44,653 bases of DNA from Alphaproteobacteria bacterium (GTDB lineage: Bacteria; Pseudomonadota; Alphaproteobacteria; DSM-16000; Inquilinaceae): contig JANQSN010000001.1 in NCBI GenBank assembly GCA_028284045.1, forward strand, positions 1-44,653, written 5' to 3'. Of the stretch, positions 33,004 through 41,343 are shown piece after piece. Under the pieces are notes generated by a model. It made no database searches and was not told the DNA's origin. It was given only the letters and a program-made list of their open reading frames with translations. Position numbers and translations under genes: made by a program. Numbering within the stretch: the first letter of the stretch is position 1; every line of letters starts with the position of its first letter.

Positions 33004-33037
33004 CGGCGGCGGTTCCTGAAATCCGGATCGGAGCGGC

Positions 33038-33067
33038 CCCGATCCTATGCCGCCCGATCCTATGCCG
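33038..33067 (-). promoter_or_regulatory. Perfect 15-bp tandem duplication with TAGGAT, upstream of ttuC
   Basis: CCCGATCCTATGCCG occurs twice without a gap (33038-33052 and 33053-33067). On the minus strand each copy contains TAGGAT, the same -10-like element as before the kinase gene at 6867. The two copies lie 35-64 bases before the ttuC ATG. The duplication may provide two overlapping promoters or two operator halves. The rest of the 190-base gap has an AT-rich patch near 33125-33150. Confidence 0.45.
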
Positions 33068-33193
33068 GATGACCGCCAACGGCCAAATCGGACGCCGGCA
33101 CCAGTTCCCCCGTCATCGATTTCGAGTATAAATAGAGTCCTAATCTAATCAACGCGCGTCTCCCGCCGAATGGAGACGCCAGGGAGGATCACC

Positions 33194-35431
33194 ATGAACG
33201 ATATCGCGCCGCGCCACGCCCATCACGGGGCGACACATTTGATCGCGCCCGAGTTTGCCGAAGATCTGGCCGGCCGGCTGCAATCCCAGGGCATCGCCTT
33301 GGACACGATCGGCGGGCTGCAGCCCGTGCATCCCCTGGAGCCCGTGCAGCCGATCCGCCCGATCGACCCGATCTGGTGGCACTGCCTGCGCTTCGGCCCG
33401 GTCAGCGGACGCTATGAAGGCGCCATCACCAGCCCGACCAGCGGCGACCATGTGCTGGACCTGCGGGTCGATATCGATCCGCGCGGCGTCAACTCGCCGG
33501 TCACCGACCGCATCAGCGGCGACATCTACCGGGTCTTCGAGCATCGGTGGTTCGGCCGCGTCCACCGCTGGCGGGTCTACCAGCGCTCCTGGATCGTCAA
33601 CAATCCGACCGTGATGTGGTCGGGATGCAGCGTCACCATCACCGGGACCGTCACCTTCTGGGGCGGCGGCCAGCCGGCCACCGATCTGCGGCTGATCATT
33701 CCGTGGTCGACCTTCTCCGCCGCCGGGCCGGCGACCGTGCAACTGACCGCCGGGGCCAGCATCAGCGTCTACGACTGCGCCCGTGCGTCGGACAATTTCC
33801 GCGACGTCACGCTGGAAGTCGACGTGGCGAAGTCGGTCAACAGCGGCACGATCCTGCCGACCTACAACACCCATGCCCACAACGACCGGCCGAACGGGCT
33901 GCAGCGGCGCGACCTCGACATCGCCGCCTGCTACCAGGAGGCCGGCATCGGGATGACGGTGACCCACCCGTCGACCGTGATCGACGACAGCGATGCAAGC
34001 TTCAAGACCTGGTCGTCGGCGGAGCTGCACGACGCCATGGAAGGGGCCTTCAGCCAGTACGACCGCGGCTGGCCCAGATGGGATCTCTGGGGCCTGATGT
34101 GCGGCGCCTATGACGACAAGACCGTCGGCGGCATCATGTTCGACGCGGCGAAAAGCGCCGACGGGGCCGGCGAGGCGCCGGAGCGGCAGGGCTTCGCCGT
34201 GTTCCGCAACCATGTCTGGTTCGACGACCTGCCCGACGACGCGCCGGGGACCCAGGCGGAAGCGGCGGCCTTGCGGCAGTTCCTCTATACCTGGGTGCAT
34301 GAGGCGGGGCATGCCTTCAACTTCGTGCATTCCTGGAACAAGAACCGCCCCAACGCGCTGTCCTGGATGAACTATCCGCAGTTCGTCACCAACTTCTGGG
34401 ACGATTTCGCGTTCTGCTTCGACGATGAGGAGCTGGTCCATCTGCGCCACGGCAACCGCGCCGCCGTGATCTTCGGCGGCGATGCCTGGGCCACCGGCCT
34501 GCATCTGCACAACGATGCGGAGGTCGGCATGGCCGAAGGCGCGCCGCCCTTGGAGCTGATCGTCCGCTCCAAAGGATATTTCGAGTTCATGGAGCCAGTG
34601 AGCGTCGAGTTGCGCCTGCGCAATCTCGTACCGGACATGGAGGTGCCGATCGACGCGCACCTGGAGCCGCGCTGGGGCACCGTGACGATCCAGATCATGA
34701 AGCCCGGCGGCGAGATCGAGGCGTTCGAGCCGATCTTCTGCCAGATCGGCGAACCCGATATCCGCCTCTTGAAGCCGGCGGGGTCGCACCCCGGCCTCGA
34801 CCGCTTCAGCCACGAGGTGCCGATCAGCTTCGGCCGCACCGGGCACATCTTCACCGAGCCCGGCGAGTACCGGGTGCGCGCCCTCTACGACATGGGCGGG
34901 CTCGGCACCATCCCCTCGCCGATCCATGCCTTGCGCGTCGGCCTGCCGGTCTCCCGCGAGGAGGACCGTATGGCGCAGGACGCCTTTTCCTTCGATGCCG
35001 GGCTGTGCTGGGCGCTCGACGGGTCGCGCTCGGGCTATCTGGCCAAGGGCCACGCGACGCTGGAGGCGATGGCCGATCGCGCGCCGAGGACGATGGCCGG
35101 CGCCAAGGCGGCGCTGGCCCTCGCCCGGGGCCTGTCGCGGCCCTTCTTCACGGTCGACCGGAACAAGCGCAAGCTGAAGAAGGCTGCGGACGCCCATCCG
35201 GCCGACGCCCTGAAGCTGACCGAGGCCGCCGTGGCGACGGTGCGCAGCGAGCCCGGCTTGAACATCGCCTACCACATGGCGGTCCGTCAGCGCGCGGCGA
35301 TGCTGGCGGAGACCGGCAAGAAGGCCGAGGCGAAGAAGGAGGTCGCCGCGCTGCGCAAGGATCTGGCCAAACGCGGCGTCCACGACCCGGTCCTGACAGA
35401 CATCGACGCCTACGCCGCGACCATCGCCTGA
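33194..35431 (+). CDS. Uncharacterised large HExxH metallopeptidase-like protein
   Basis: A 745-residue protein with no signal peptide or membrane segment. A zinc-protease motif HEAGHAFNFVH (H369, E370, H373, H379) has metzincin-like HExxHxxxxxH spacing, but Asn replaces the usual Gly. It is followed by SWNKNRP and LSWMNYP, which may be the Met-turn region. The N-terminal 270 residues look beta-rich; a possibly Ig-like region lies around 450-600, and the C-terminal 130 residues are helical and Lys/Ala-rich. A Pro-rich repeat of QPVHPLEPVQPIRPI type is at about 50-66. GGGAGG 6 bases before the ATG fixes the start. Peptidase activity is inferred, and the biological role is unknown. Confidence 0.75.
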   Translation: MNDIAPRHAHHGATHLIAPEFAEDLAGRLQSQGIALDTIGGLQPVHPLEPVQPIRPIDPIWWHCLRFGPVSGRYEGAITSPTSGDHVLDLRVDIDPRGVNSPVTDRISGDIYRVFEHRWFGRVHRWRVYQRSWIVNNPTVMWSGCSVTITGTVTFWGGGQPATDLRLIIPWSTFSAAGPATVQLTAGASISVYDCARASDNFRDVTLEVDVAKSVNSGTILPTYNTHAHNDRPNGLQRRDLDIAACYQEAGIGMTVTHPSTVIDDSDASFKTWSSAELHDAMEGAFSQYDRGWPRWDLWGLMCGAYDDKTVGGIMFDAAKSADGAGEAPERQGFAVFRNHVWFDDLPDDAPGTQAEAAALRQFLYTWVHEAGHAFNFVHSWNKNRPNALSWMNYPQFVTNFWDDFAFCFDDEELVHLRHGNRAAVIFGGDAWATGLHLHNDAEVGMAEGAPPLELIVRSKGYFEFMEPVSVELRLRNLVPDMEVPIDAHLEPRWGTVTIQIMKPGGEIEAFEPIFCQIGEPDIRLLKPAGSHPGLDRFSHEVPISFGRTGHIFTEPGEYRVRALYDMGGLGTIPSPIHALRVGLPVSREEDRMAQDAFSFDAGLCWALDGSRSGYLAKGHATLEAMADRAPRTMAGAKAALALARGLSRPFFTVDRNKRKLKKAADAHPADALKLTEAAVATVRSEPGLNIAYHMAVRQRAAMLAETGKKAEAKKEVAALRKDLAKRGVHDPVLTDIDAYAATIA

Positions 35432-35530
35432 GCCGGAGCGGCGGGCGCCCGTAAATGGCCCGGGTGCCCGCCGCACATCGACGGCCGGGCGGGTGCCCGT
35501 CATGGCCTCGCGTCGCAGAGTGTTACGATC

Positions 35531-35575
35531 CTGTCATGGAACCGTCGCCGAACTGCAAATGAGTCTCATTATCAT
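35531..35575 (+). promoter_or_regulatory. Pho box and -10 element upstream of the alkaline phosphatase
   Basis: CTGTCAT (35531-35537), CCGTCGC (35542-35548), CTGCAAA (35553-35559) and TCTCATT (35564-35570) are four 7-base units at 11-base spacing, matching the CTGTCAT-type PhoB half-site with A/G-rich 4-base spacers. TATCAT (35570-35575) is at the right place for a -10 element, 32 bases before the ATG, and no -35 is present, as expected for a PhoB-activated promoter. Confidence 0.65.
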
Positions 35576-35607
35576 CCGACCGTTCATCGAACTGGAAGGG
35601 TGACCTC

Positions 35608-37176
35608 ATGCTTGCTTCGAGACTGCTTCTCGCGACGGCCCTCGCCGGCGTCCTCGCCACACCGGCGTACGCGCAAGAGCGCGGTGCCAGGAACGTGATC
35701 CTGATGATCTCCGACGGCATCGGCTTCAACGGCTGGCTTGCCGCCGATTACTACCAAGGGCTCGCGGGCGAACAATCGTACCAGGTCGCACGGCCGGACG
35801 GCACGACGCCGGTCGTCTATGGCCTCGACCACCATGCGCTGAACCTGATCGATGCCTCGGGCACCCTGCTGCCCAGCGGTGGCGACGGCACCTTAGCCGC
35901 CGGTGCCGTCGCGCAGGGCTATGACCCGCGGACCCGCTGGATGCGGTTCGAGCACACGATGCTCAACGACTTCCCGCCGGTCGGCGAGGACTACACCTCC
36001 TATACCGACAGCGCTGCGGCCGGGACCGCGCTGATGGCGGGCCGCAAGACGTCGAACGGACGCGTCAACCTGGACTGGACCGGCGAGGAAGTGCTGCGCA
36101 CCATTGCGCAGATCGCCATGGACCAGGGCCGCGCGGCGGGCTCGGTCGCCTCGGTGATGGTGTCGCACGCGACCCCGGCGGCGGTGATCGCGCACAACGT
36201 CTCGCGCAACAACTATGTCGACATTTTCAATGAGATGGTGGCGAGCGATCTCGACGTCATCATGGGCGCCGGGCACCCGCTCTACGACAACAGCGGCAAC
36301 CCGGTCGAGCCCGAAGACGAGGAAGCGTTCCGCTTCGTCGGCGGCTCGGCGACGCTGGCGGCGTTGACCAGCGAAGAGGGGCTGAACGGGTTTACCTTCA
36401 TCGACGCGGCGGAGGATTTTCAGGCCCTTGCTGCGGGTGAGATCTCGCCGGAGCGCGTCGTCGGCATCGCCCGGGCCGGTTCCACCCTGCAGGCCAGCCG
36501 CGAGGGGCTGCCCGAGGCCGACACGCCCTCCGGCATGGCCTTCAACCCGGTGGTGCCCGACCTCCCGACCATGAGCCTCAGCGCGCTCAACGTCCTGAGC
36601 CAGGATGAGGACGGCTTCTTCCTGATGATCGAGGGTGGTGCTGTCGACTGGATGGGCCACGCCAACGACATGCCCCGGTTCATCGAGGAACAGATCGACT
36701 TCAACCTGGCCGTGGACGCGGTCATCGCGTGGGTCGAAGAGAACTCAAGCTGGGACGAGACCCTGCTGATCGTCACCTCCGACCACGAATGCGGCGGCAT
36801 CTGGGGCGAAGGCACCTGGACCAACGGCGTCGGCGGACCGGTCGCGGCCGATCGCAGCGAAGAGGCGGTCTTGGCGGCCAACTTCAACCCGGCGGAGGAT
36901 GTCTTCAACGCCTACCTCGCCGTGCAGGACCGGGGGGCCGGCAGCATGCCGGGCTACCAGTGGGCATCGGGCAACCACACCAACGAGCTGGTCCCGCTCT
37001 GGGCGATGGGACCCGGCGCCGAGCTGTTCGCAGAGTTCACCCGCACCGATCTCGAAGCCGCCGAGCTTTGGGGTGAGCCCTACGGATGGAACGGCCACTT
37101 CATCGACAATACCGTGGTGTTCCACGTGATGAACGAGGTCTTCGCTGCCGACCAACGGGTCGCCGCGACCCAGTGA
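35608..37176 (+). CDS. Secreted alkaline phosphatase (PhoA superfamily)
   Basis: A 522-residue periplasmic or secreted phosphomonoesterase. Signal peptide 1-22 ends in YAQ. Metal and catalytic sites are visible: D36 in MISDGIG, nucleophile S135 in TDSAAAGTA, then EGGAVDWMGHAND (zinc ligands), SDHECGG and the late SGNHTNE His. It has longer loops than E. coli PhoA and resembles the larger alkaline phosphatases of marine and soil proteobacteria. The ATG at 35608 has GGAAGG about 8 bases upstream. The Pho box at 35531 predicts induction by phosphate starvation. Confidence 0.93.
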   Translation: MLASRLLLATALAGVLATPAYAQERGARNVILMISDGIGFNGWLAADYYQGLAGEQSYQVARPDGTTPVVYGLDHHALNLIDASGTLLPSGGDGTLAAGAVAQGYDPRTRWMRFEHTMLNDFPPVGEDYTSYTDSAAAGTALMAGRKTSNGRVNLDWTGEEVLRTIAQIAMDQGRAAGSVASVMVSHATPAAVIAHNVSRNNYVDIFNEMVASDLDVIMGAGHPLYDNSGNPVEPEDEEAFRFVGGSATLAALTSEEGLNGFTFIDAAEDFQALAAGEISPERVVGIARAGSTLQASREGLPEADTPSGMAFNPVVPDLPTMSLSALNVLSQDEDGFFLMIEGGAVDWMGHANDMPRFIEEQIDFNLAVDAVIAWVEENSSWDETLLIVTSDHECGGIWGEGTWTNGVGGPVAADRSEEAVLAANFNPAEDVFNAYLAVQDRGAGSMPGYQWASGNHTNELVPLWAMGPGAELFAEFTRTDLEAAELWGEPYGWNGHFIDNTVVFHVMNEVFAADQRVAATQ

Positions 37177-37236
37177 AGCGCTCGGGGAGGGGAGAGGGAG
37201 ACGGTGTCGCTCTTGCCGATATCACCCCCACCCCTG

Positions 37237-37260
37237 CCCTTCTCCCATCCAAGGGGAAGG
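37237..37260. repeat. Intergenic palindromic repeat, copy B
   Basis: CCCTTCTCCC (37237-37246) pairs with GGGGAAGG (37253-37260) around an ATCCAA loop. It resembles copy A at 26545. It lies between the convergent phosphatase and Sel1-repeat genes, a place for a two-way terminator. A second small stem, CGATCT/AGATCG, follows at 37262-37276. The rest of the 159-base gap shows nothing more. Confidence 0.45.
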
Positions 37261-37335
37261 ACGATCTGCGAGATCGCCAGGGTCGCTCCCCACGGCGCGA
37301 CCGAGGGCACGCCTCTTTCGCGCGAGGACTCCTGA

Positions 37336-38982
37336 CTAGTCGCCTGCCGCCTCCAGCGCTTGCGCACGGGCGCAGGCATCCTCGAACTCAAGCTCGCACC
37401 CTCGCCGGAAGTACACCACCGCCGCGCCGGCATCCGCGTCGACCCCGCGGCCGTCCCGATACATGACACCGAGATTGTTGCAGCCCACAGCGTTGCCGCC
37501 GTCACAGCCCTGCCGGTAGAGCGCCACCGCCGCGCCGTCGTCCTGGTCCACCCCGCGACCCTGCCGGTACATGTCACCAAGATTGGCGCAGCCCGAAGCG
37601 TTGCCGCCGTCGCAGCCTTGCCGGTAGAGCGCCACCGCCATTCCGTCGTCCTGCTCGACCGCGAGGCCATTCACGTACATCCATCCGAGATTGGTGCAGC
37701 CCAGAGCGTCGCCACCGTCGCAGCCCTGCCGGTAGAGCGTCACCGCCGCGGTGTCGTCCTGCTCGACCCCGCGGCCGTCGCGGTACATCACGCCAAGATT
37801 GGCGCAGCCCAGAGCGTCGCCGCCGTCGCAGCCCTGCCGGTAGAGCGCCACCGCCTTTCCCTCGTCCTGCTCGACCCCGCTTCCGGTCTCGTACATCCAG
37901 CCGAGATTTGTGCAGCCCCGAACGTCGCCGCTGTCGCAGCCCCGCCGGAAGAGGGTGGCGGCAGCCGCGTCGCCGACCCCGAGCTGCCGCAACGCCTCGT
38001 TCCAACAGAACTCAAGCGTGCCGCCTTCGCAGATGCTCTCGATATAGGCCAGGCGACGTTCCTCGTCCGGGGTCAGGCGCACAACGTGGTCGCACGCATC
38101 GTCCGGGAAGGTTCGGCACAGCCAATCGTCGAAGCGGCCGACTGTCGCGCCCGCCCCCTCCCCCGCCGCGCCCGGTGCGATCATCGGTGCGGCCCCAACA
38201 CCGACGAGGAGGACCACCCCCGCGCCGACCAGGGCGACCTGCTTGGCCGGATCGGTCTCAACATCCAGCAGCCGGCCCAGCGGCGTGCGCGTGAACAGCC
38301 GGAGGAACCACGTCGTCAGGCAATAGAGCCAGGACCACACCGAGGTCACGAAGCTGGAGTAGAAGAAGATGGAGAAGGCACTGAAGAACGCCAGCATCTC
38401 CACCCAGGTCAGCGGCGCTTCGCCCATCGCCCACCGAAACAGCGTGATGCCGCCCCAGATGATCGCCGCGGAAAACGCGAGGTCCAGCACCAGCACGGCG
38501 GCCTGGCCGAACACGGAGCGCACGCGGTCCATCCGCTGCAGCACCCATCGCGTCTCCAACAGCGACAGATAGTCGGGCAGGATGTTGACCGCGGCGCCGA
38601 TCAGCAGCGCCTGCCACAGCGACAGCCCGGCAACGGTTCGACCTTCCAGGAACCCGAAGACCGGCCCGAACAGGAGATAGAGCGCGAACACCGCCAGGAT
38701 CGACGCGATCGACGACCGCACGAAGCAGCGCAGCGAGAAATGCCGGTCGCCGAACGCCCGGTCGAACAGCAGGCAAAATTGGCGCGCCCAGCGGTCCTCC
38801 GCCGTCCCCATCAGCCACAGGGCCAGAGTGTCCCGCGCGCCCGCGCTGAGATGGTCACACAGCCATCGGGTCGTCCCGTAGAACACCCCGGCGACGCCCA
38901 GAGCCCAGACCCAATACCCCTGCGCCAGGACCCAGTTCGTGACATCCGTGAGGGTGCCGTCGCCCATCCCGCCGACCCGCAT
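37336..38982 (-). CDS. Membrane protein with C-terminal Cys-rich Sel1 repeats
   Basis: A 548-residue protein in two parts. Residues 1-270 carry about six hydrophobic segments (near 18-36, 87-111, 120-139, 155-181, 192-230 and 249-268) of no family I recognise. Residues 341-548 are Sel1-like repeats of exactly 36 residues, each with paired cysteines in RQGCDGGDALGC-type segments, like the Helicobacter cysteine-rich proteins whose repeats are held by disulphides. That suggests the repeats face the periplasm. Five full units and one partial unit are present. The ATG at 38982 has no strong ribosome-binding site; one 15 bases further in is possible. It may be a scaffold for protein interactions. 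Confidence 0.82.
   Translation of the reverse strand: MRVGGMGDGTLTDVTNWVLAQGYWVWALGVAGVFYGTTRWLCDHLSAGARDTLALWLMGTAEDRWARQFCLLFDRAFGDRHFSLRCFVRSSIASILAVFALYLLFGPVFGFLEGRTVAGLSLWQALLIGAAVNILPDYLSLLETRWVLQRMDRVRSVFGQAAVLVLDLAFSAAIIWGGITLFRWAMGEAPLTWVEMLAFFSAFSIFFYSSFVTSVWSWLYCLTTWFLRLFTRTPLGRLLDVETDPAKQVALVGAGVVLLVGVGAAPMIAPGAAGEGAGATVGRFDDWLCRTFPDDACDHVVRLTPDEERRLAYIESICEGGTLEFCWNEALRQLGVGDAAAATLFRRGCDSGDVRGCTNLGWMYETGSGVEQDEGKAVALYRQGCDGGDALGCANLGVMYRDGRGVEQDDTAAVTLYRQGCDGGDALGCTNLGWMYVNGLAVEQDDGMAVALYRQGCDGGNASGCANLGDMYRQGRGVDQDDGAAVALYRQGCDGGNAVGCNNLGVMYRDGRGVDADAGAAVVYFRRGCELEFEDACARAQALEAAGD
37423..37962 (-). repeat. Five 108-bp tandem coding repeats
   Basis: The Sel1 region consists of five head-to-tail 108-bp units (36 codons) that remain closely similar at the DNA level, for example the block encoding LYRQGCDGG in four of them. 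Similarity at synonymous positions suggests recent expansion or gene conversion. Repeat number may vary between strains. Confidence 0.75.
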
Positions 38983-39067
38983 CGTGGCGCATCACTTGCT
39001 CTTGCGCCCCTACAGGTAGCACGCACGATCCCATCGGGACAATTTCCGGCAGTCAGGCTATGGCCCT

Positions 39068-39994
39068 CTACCCCGTCTCGCCCCCCGGCAGCGGAATCCC
39101 CGACAGTCGCTGGAAGACGCGTACGACGGAGCTGTCGTCGTCCTCCCCGAAGCCGGCCGACGCGGCGGCCAGGAACTGGCTGAGCGCGGTCGCGGCCAGC
39201 GGGGTCGGGAACCGCTCCGACCGGGCGGTGTCCATCACGATGCCGAGATCCTTGATGAAGATCCCGACCGCCGATTTCGGCGCGTAGTCGCCGGCCAGGA
39301 TGTGCGGCACCCGGTCGTTGAACATCCAAGACGCGCCGGCGGCGTTGGAGATCACCTCATAGACCCGCGCCGGATCGAGGCCGAGGCGCACCCCCATCGC
39401 CACCGCCTCGCACGCCGCCGCGATATGCACCCCGGCCAGAAGCTGGTTGACCAGCTTTATCGCCGATCCCTCGCCGGGGGCTTCGCCGACCCGGAACAAC
39501 CGCTCCGTCATCGCCTCCAGGAAGGGTTGCGCGCGCGAGAACGCTTCGTCGCTGCCCGATGCCATCATGGTCAGCCGGCCGGCCGACGCCTTGTCGGGCC
39601 CACCGCTCATCGGCGCGTCGAGATAGGGATGGCCGCGGCTCTCCACCTGCGCCGCCAGGCGCCGGGCATCGTCGGGCGCCACCGTGGCCGAGGCGATCAC
39701 CACCGCCCCCGGCGCCAGCGTCGCCAGCGCGCCGGGCGAGACCTCGCTGCCCTCCAGGGCGGCCTGCACCTGGGCGGCGTTGACCACGCCGATCACCACC
39801 GCCTCCGCCCCGGCCGCCGCCGCCGACGCGCTGGCGGCCACCTGTCCGCCGGTATCGGCGAAGGCCGCGCGCCGCTCCGCCGACACGTCGGTGCCGACCA
39901 CGTCATGGCCGGCCGCCGCCAGCGCCTGGGCCATGCCGAGGCCCATCGACCCCAGCCCGATCACCGCGACCCGTGCGGGCACCTGGTCCGTCAT
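39068..39994 (-). CDS. ltnD: L-threonate dehydrogenase (LtnD), 3-hydroxyisobutyrate dehydrogenase family
   Basis: A 308-residue NAD-dependent beta-hydroxyacid dehydrogenase. It has the Rossmann motif GLGSMGLGMAQALAAAGHDV at the N-terminus, the substrate-binding DAPMSGG segment and the catalytic Lys in GSAIKLVNQLL (near 176). The tail, with FIKDLGIVMD and DDSSVVRVF, is characteristic of the LtnD branch rather than true 3-hydroxyisobutyrate dehydrogenases. LtnD oxidises L-threonate to 2-oxo-tetronate, the substrate of OtnI encoded 25 kb away. The start ATG at 39994 follows a purine-rich GGGGAGGAAGGGG stretch. Confidence 0.85.
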   Translation of the reverse strand: MTDQVPARVAVIGLGSMGLGMAQALAAAGHDVVGTDVSAERRAAFADTGGQVAASASAAAAGAEAVVIGVVNAAQVQAALEGSEVSPGALATLAPGAVVIASATVAPDDARRLAAQVESRGHPYLDAPMSGGPDKASAGRLTMMASGSDEAFSRAQPFLEAMTERLFRVGEAPGEGSAIKLVNQLLAGVHIAAACEAVAMGVRLGLDPARVYEVISNAAGASWMFNDRVPHILAGDYAPKSAVGIFIKDLGIVMDTARSERFPTPLAATALSQFLAAASAGFGEDDDSSVVRVFQRLSGIPLPGGETG

Positions 39995-40102
39995 CACCGT
40001 TCCCCTTCCTCCCCCGGTGCGCTGCCGCACGGGTTGCTGTATGTGTCCGCCTGTCGATTGTCTGGCACGCCAGAACCAAGCGCAAACGGGAGCCGGTTGG
40101 CA

Positions 40103-41320
40103 ATGGGGACGCCGGGCGAAACGGTCGACCACACCGATCGGTCGGCGCTGGCCGTGTTCCGGGTCTTCCTCGGCCTGGGCCTCACCTCCTTCGGCGGGCC
40201 GATCGCGCATCTGGGCTATTTCCGCACGGCGTTCGTGGAACGGCGCGGCTGGCTTTCCGACCGCGCCTATGCCGATCTGGTGGCTCTGTGCCAGTTCATG
40301 CCCGGCCCCGCGTCCAGCCAGGTGGGCATGGCCATCGGCCTGATGCGCGCCGGCTATGCCGGGGCGCTGGCGGCCTGGGTCGGGTTTACGCTGCCGTCGG
40401 CCCTCGCGCTCGTCCTCTTCGCCTATGGGCTGGAGGCGCTGGACCCCCAGTCGGCCTGGCTGCACGGGCTGAAGATCGTCGCCGTCGCGGTGGTCGCCCA
40501 GGCGCTCTTGGGCATGGCGCGCAGCCTCTGCCCGGACCGGGAGCGCGCGACGCTGGCGGTCGCGGCGACGGCCCTGGCGCTGACCGTCGCCGGGGTGCCG
40601 GGCCAGCTCGCCGCCATCGCGCTCGGCGCCGTCGTCGGGCTGGTCGTGCTGGGGCGCCAGGGCGACGAGGCCCAGACGGGCGACGGGCTGGCCGTGGCGG
40701 TGTCGCGGCGCACCGGCGCGCTGGCGCTTGCGCTGTTCGCCGTGACGCTGGCCGGGCTGCCGCTGCTGGCCGGGCTGATCGACAGCCGCAGCCTCGCCTA
40801 TATCGACAGCTTCTTCCGCGCCGGCGCCCTGGTGTTCGGCGGCGGCCATGTCGTGCTGCCGCTGCTGCAGGCGGAGGTGGTGGACCCCGGCTGGGTCGGC
40901 GCGGCGGATTTCCTGGCCGGCTACGGCGCGGCGCAGGCGGTGCCGGGGCCGCTGTTCACCTTCGCCGCGTTCCTGGGCGCGGTGATGGTCGCCCCACCCA
41001 GCGGGGCGGTCGGGGCCGCGCTGTGCCTGGTGGCGGTCTTCCTGCCCTCGGCCTTCCTGGTCATCGGCCTGCTGCCGTTCTGGCGCGACCTCAGCCGCAA
41101 TGCCGCGGCGCGGCGCGCGCTGATGGGCATCAACGCCGCCGTGGTCGGCCTCTTGGCCGCCGCGCTCTACGACCCGGTGGTCACCAGCGCGATCCGGGGC
41201 GGCCAAGACCTCGCCCTGGCACTGGCCGCCTTCGCGGCGCTCGCCTGGTGGAGGGTGCCGCCCTGGGCGGTGGTCGCCGGCACGGCGGCGGCCGGCATCG
41301 CCCTGGCGGCGATCGCTTGA
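40103..41320 (+). CDS. chrA: Chromate transporter ChrA (two-domain)
   Basis: A 405-residue inner-membrane protein with two homologous CHR halves. Each half has the family motif: FGGPIAHLGYF near 28-38 and FGGGHVVLPLL in the second half. The first half also has the CQFMPGPASSQ segment, and the second has AAQAVPGPLFTF. ChrA exports chromate, taking it as a sulfate analogue. The start is ATG at 40103, with GGGAG about 9 bases upstream. It lies 108 bases from the divergent ltnD start. No chrB regulator is adjacent. Confidence 0.92.
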   Translation: MGTPGETVDHTDRSALAVFRVFLGLGLTSFGGPIAHLGYFRTAFVERRGWLSDRAYADLVALCQFMPGPASSQVGMAIGLMRAGYAGALAAWVGFTLPSALALVLFAYGLEALDPQSAWLHGLKIVAVAVVAQALLGMARSLCPDRERATLAVAATALALTVAGVPGQLAAIALGAVVGLVVLGRQGDEAQTGDGLAVAVSRRTGALALALFAVTLAGLPLLAGLIDSRSLAYIDSFFRAGALVFGGGHVVLPLLQAEVVDPGWVGAADFLAGYGAAQAVPGPLFTFAAFLGAVMVAPPSGAVGAALCLVAVFLPSAFLVIGLLPFWRDLSRNAAARRALMGINAAVVGLLAAALYDPVVTSAIRGGQDLALALAAFAALAWWRVPPWAVVAGTAAAGIALAAIA

Positions 41321-41343
41321 ACGCGGATCGAAGGAACCCTTAG

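Noticed and set aside
31933..33079. Longer version of the ttuC-like gene starting upstream of 33003
   Set aside because: The family N-terminus begins at the ATG at 33003, and the upstream bases form the duplicated promoter-like element.
37423..37962. Regular tandem repeats that could suggest a CRISPR array
   Set aside because: The units are 108 bp, in frame, without spacers, and encode Sel1 repeats; no cas genes are present.
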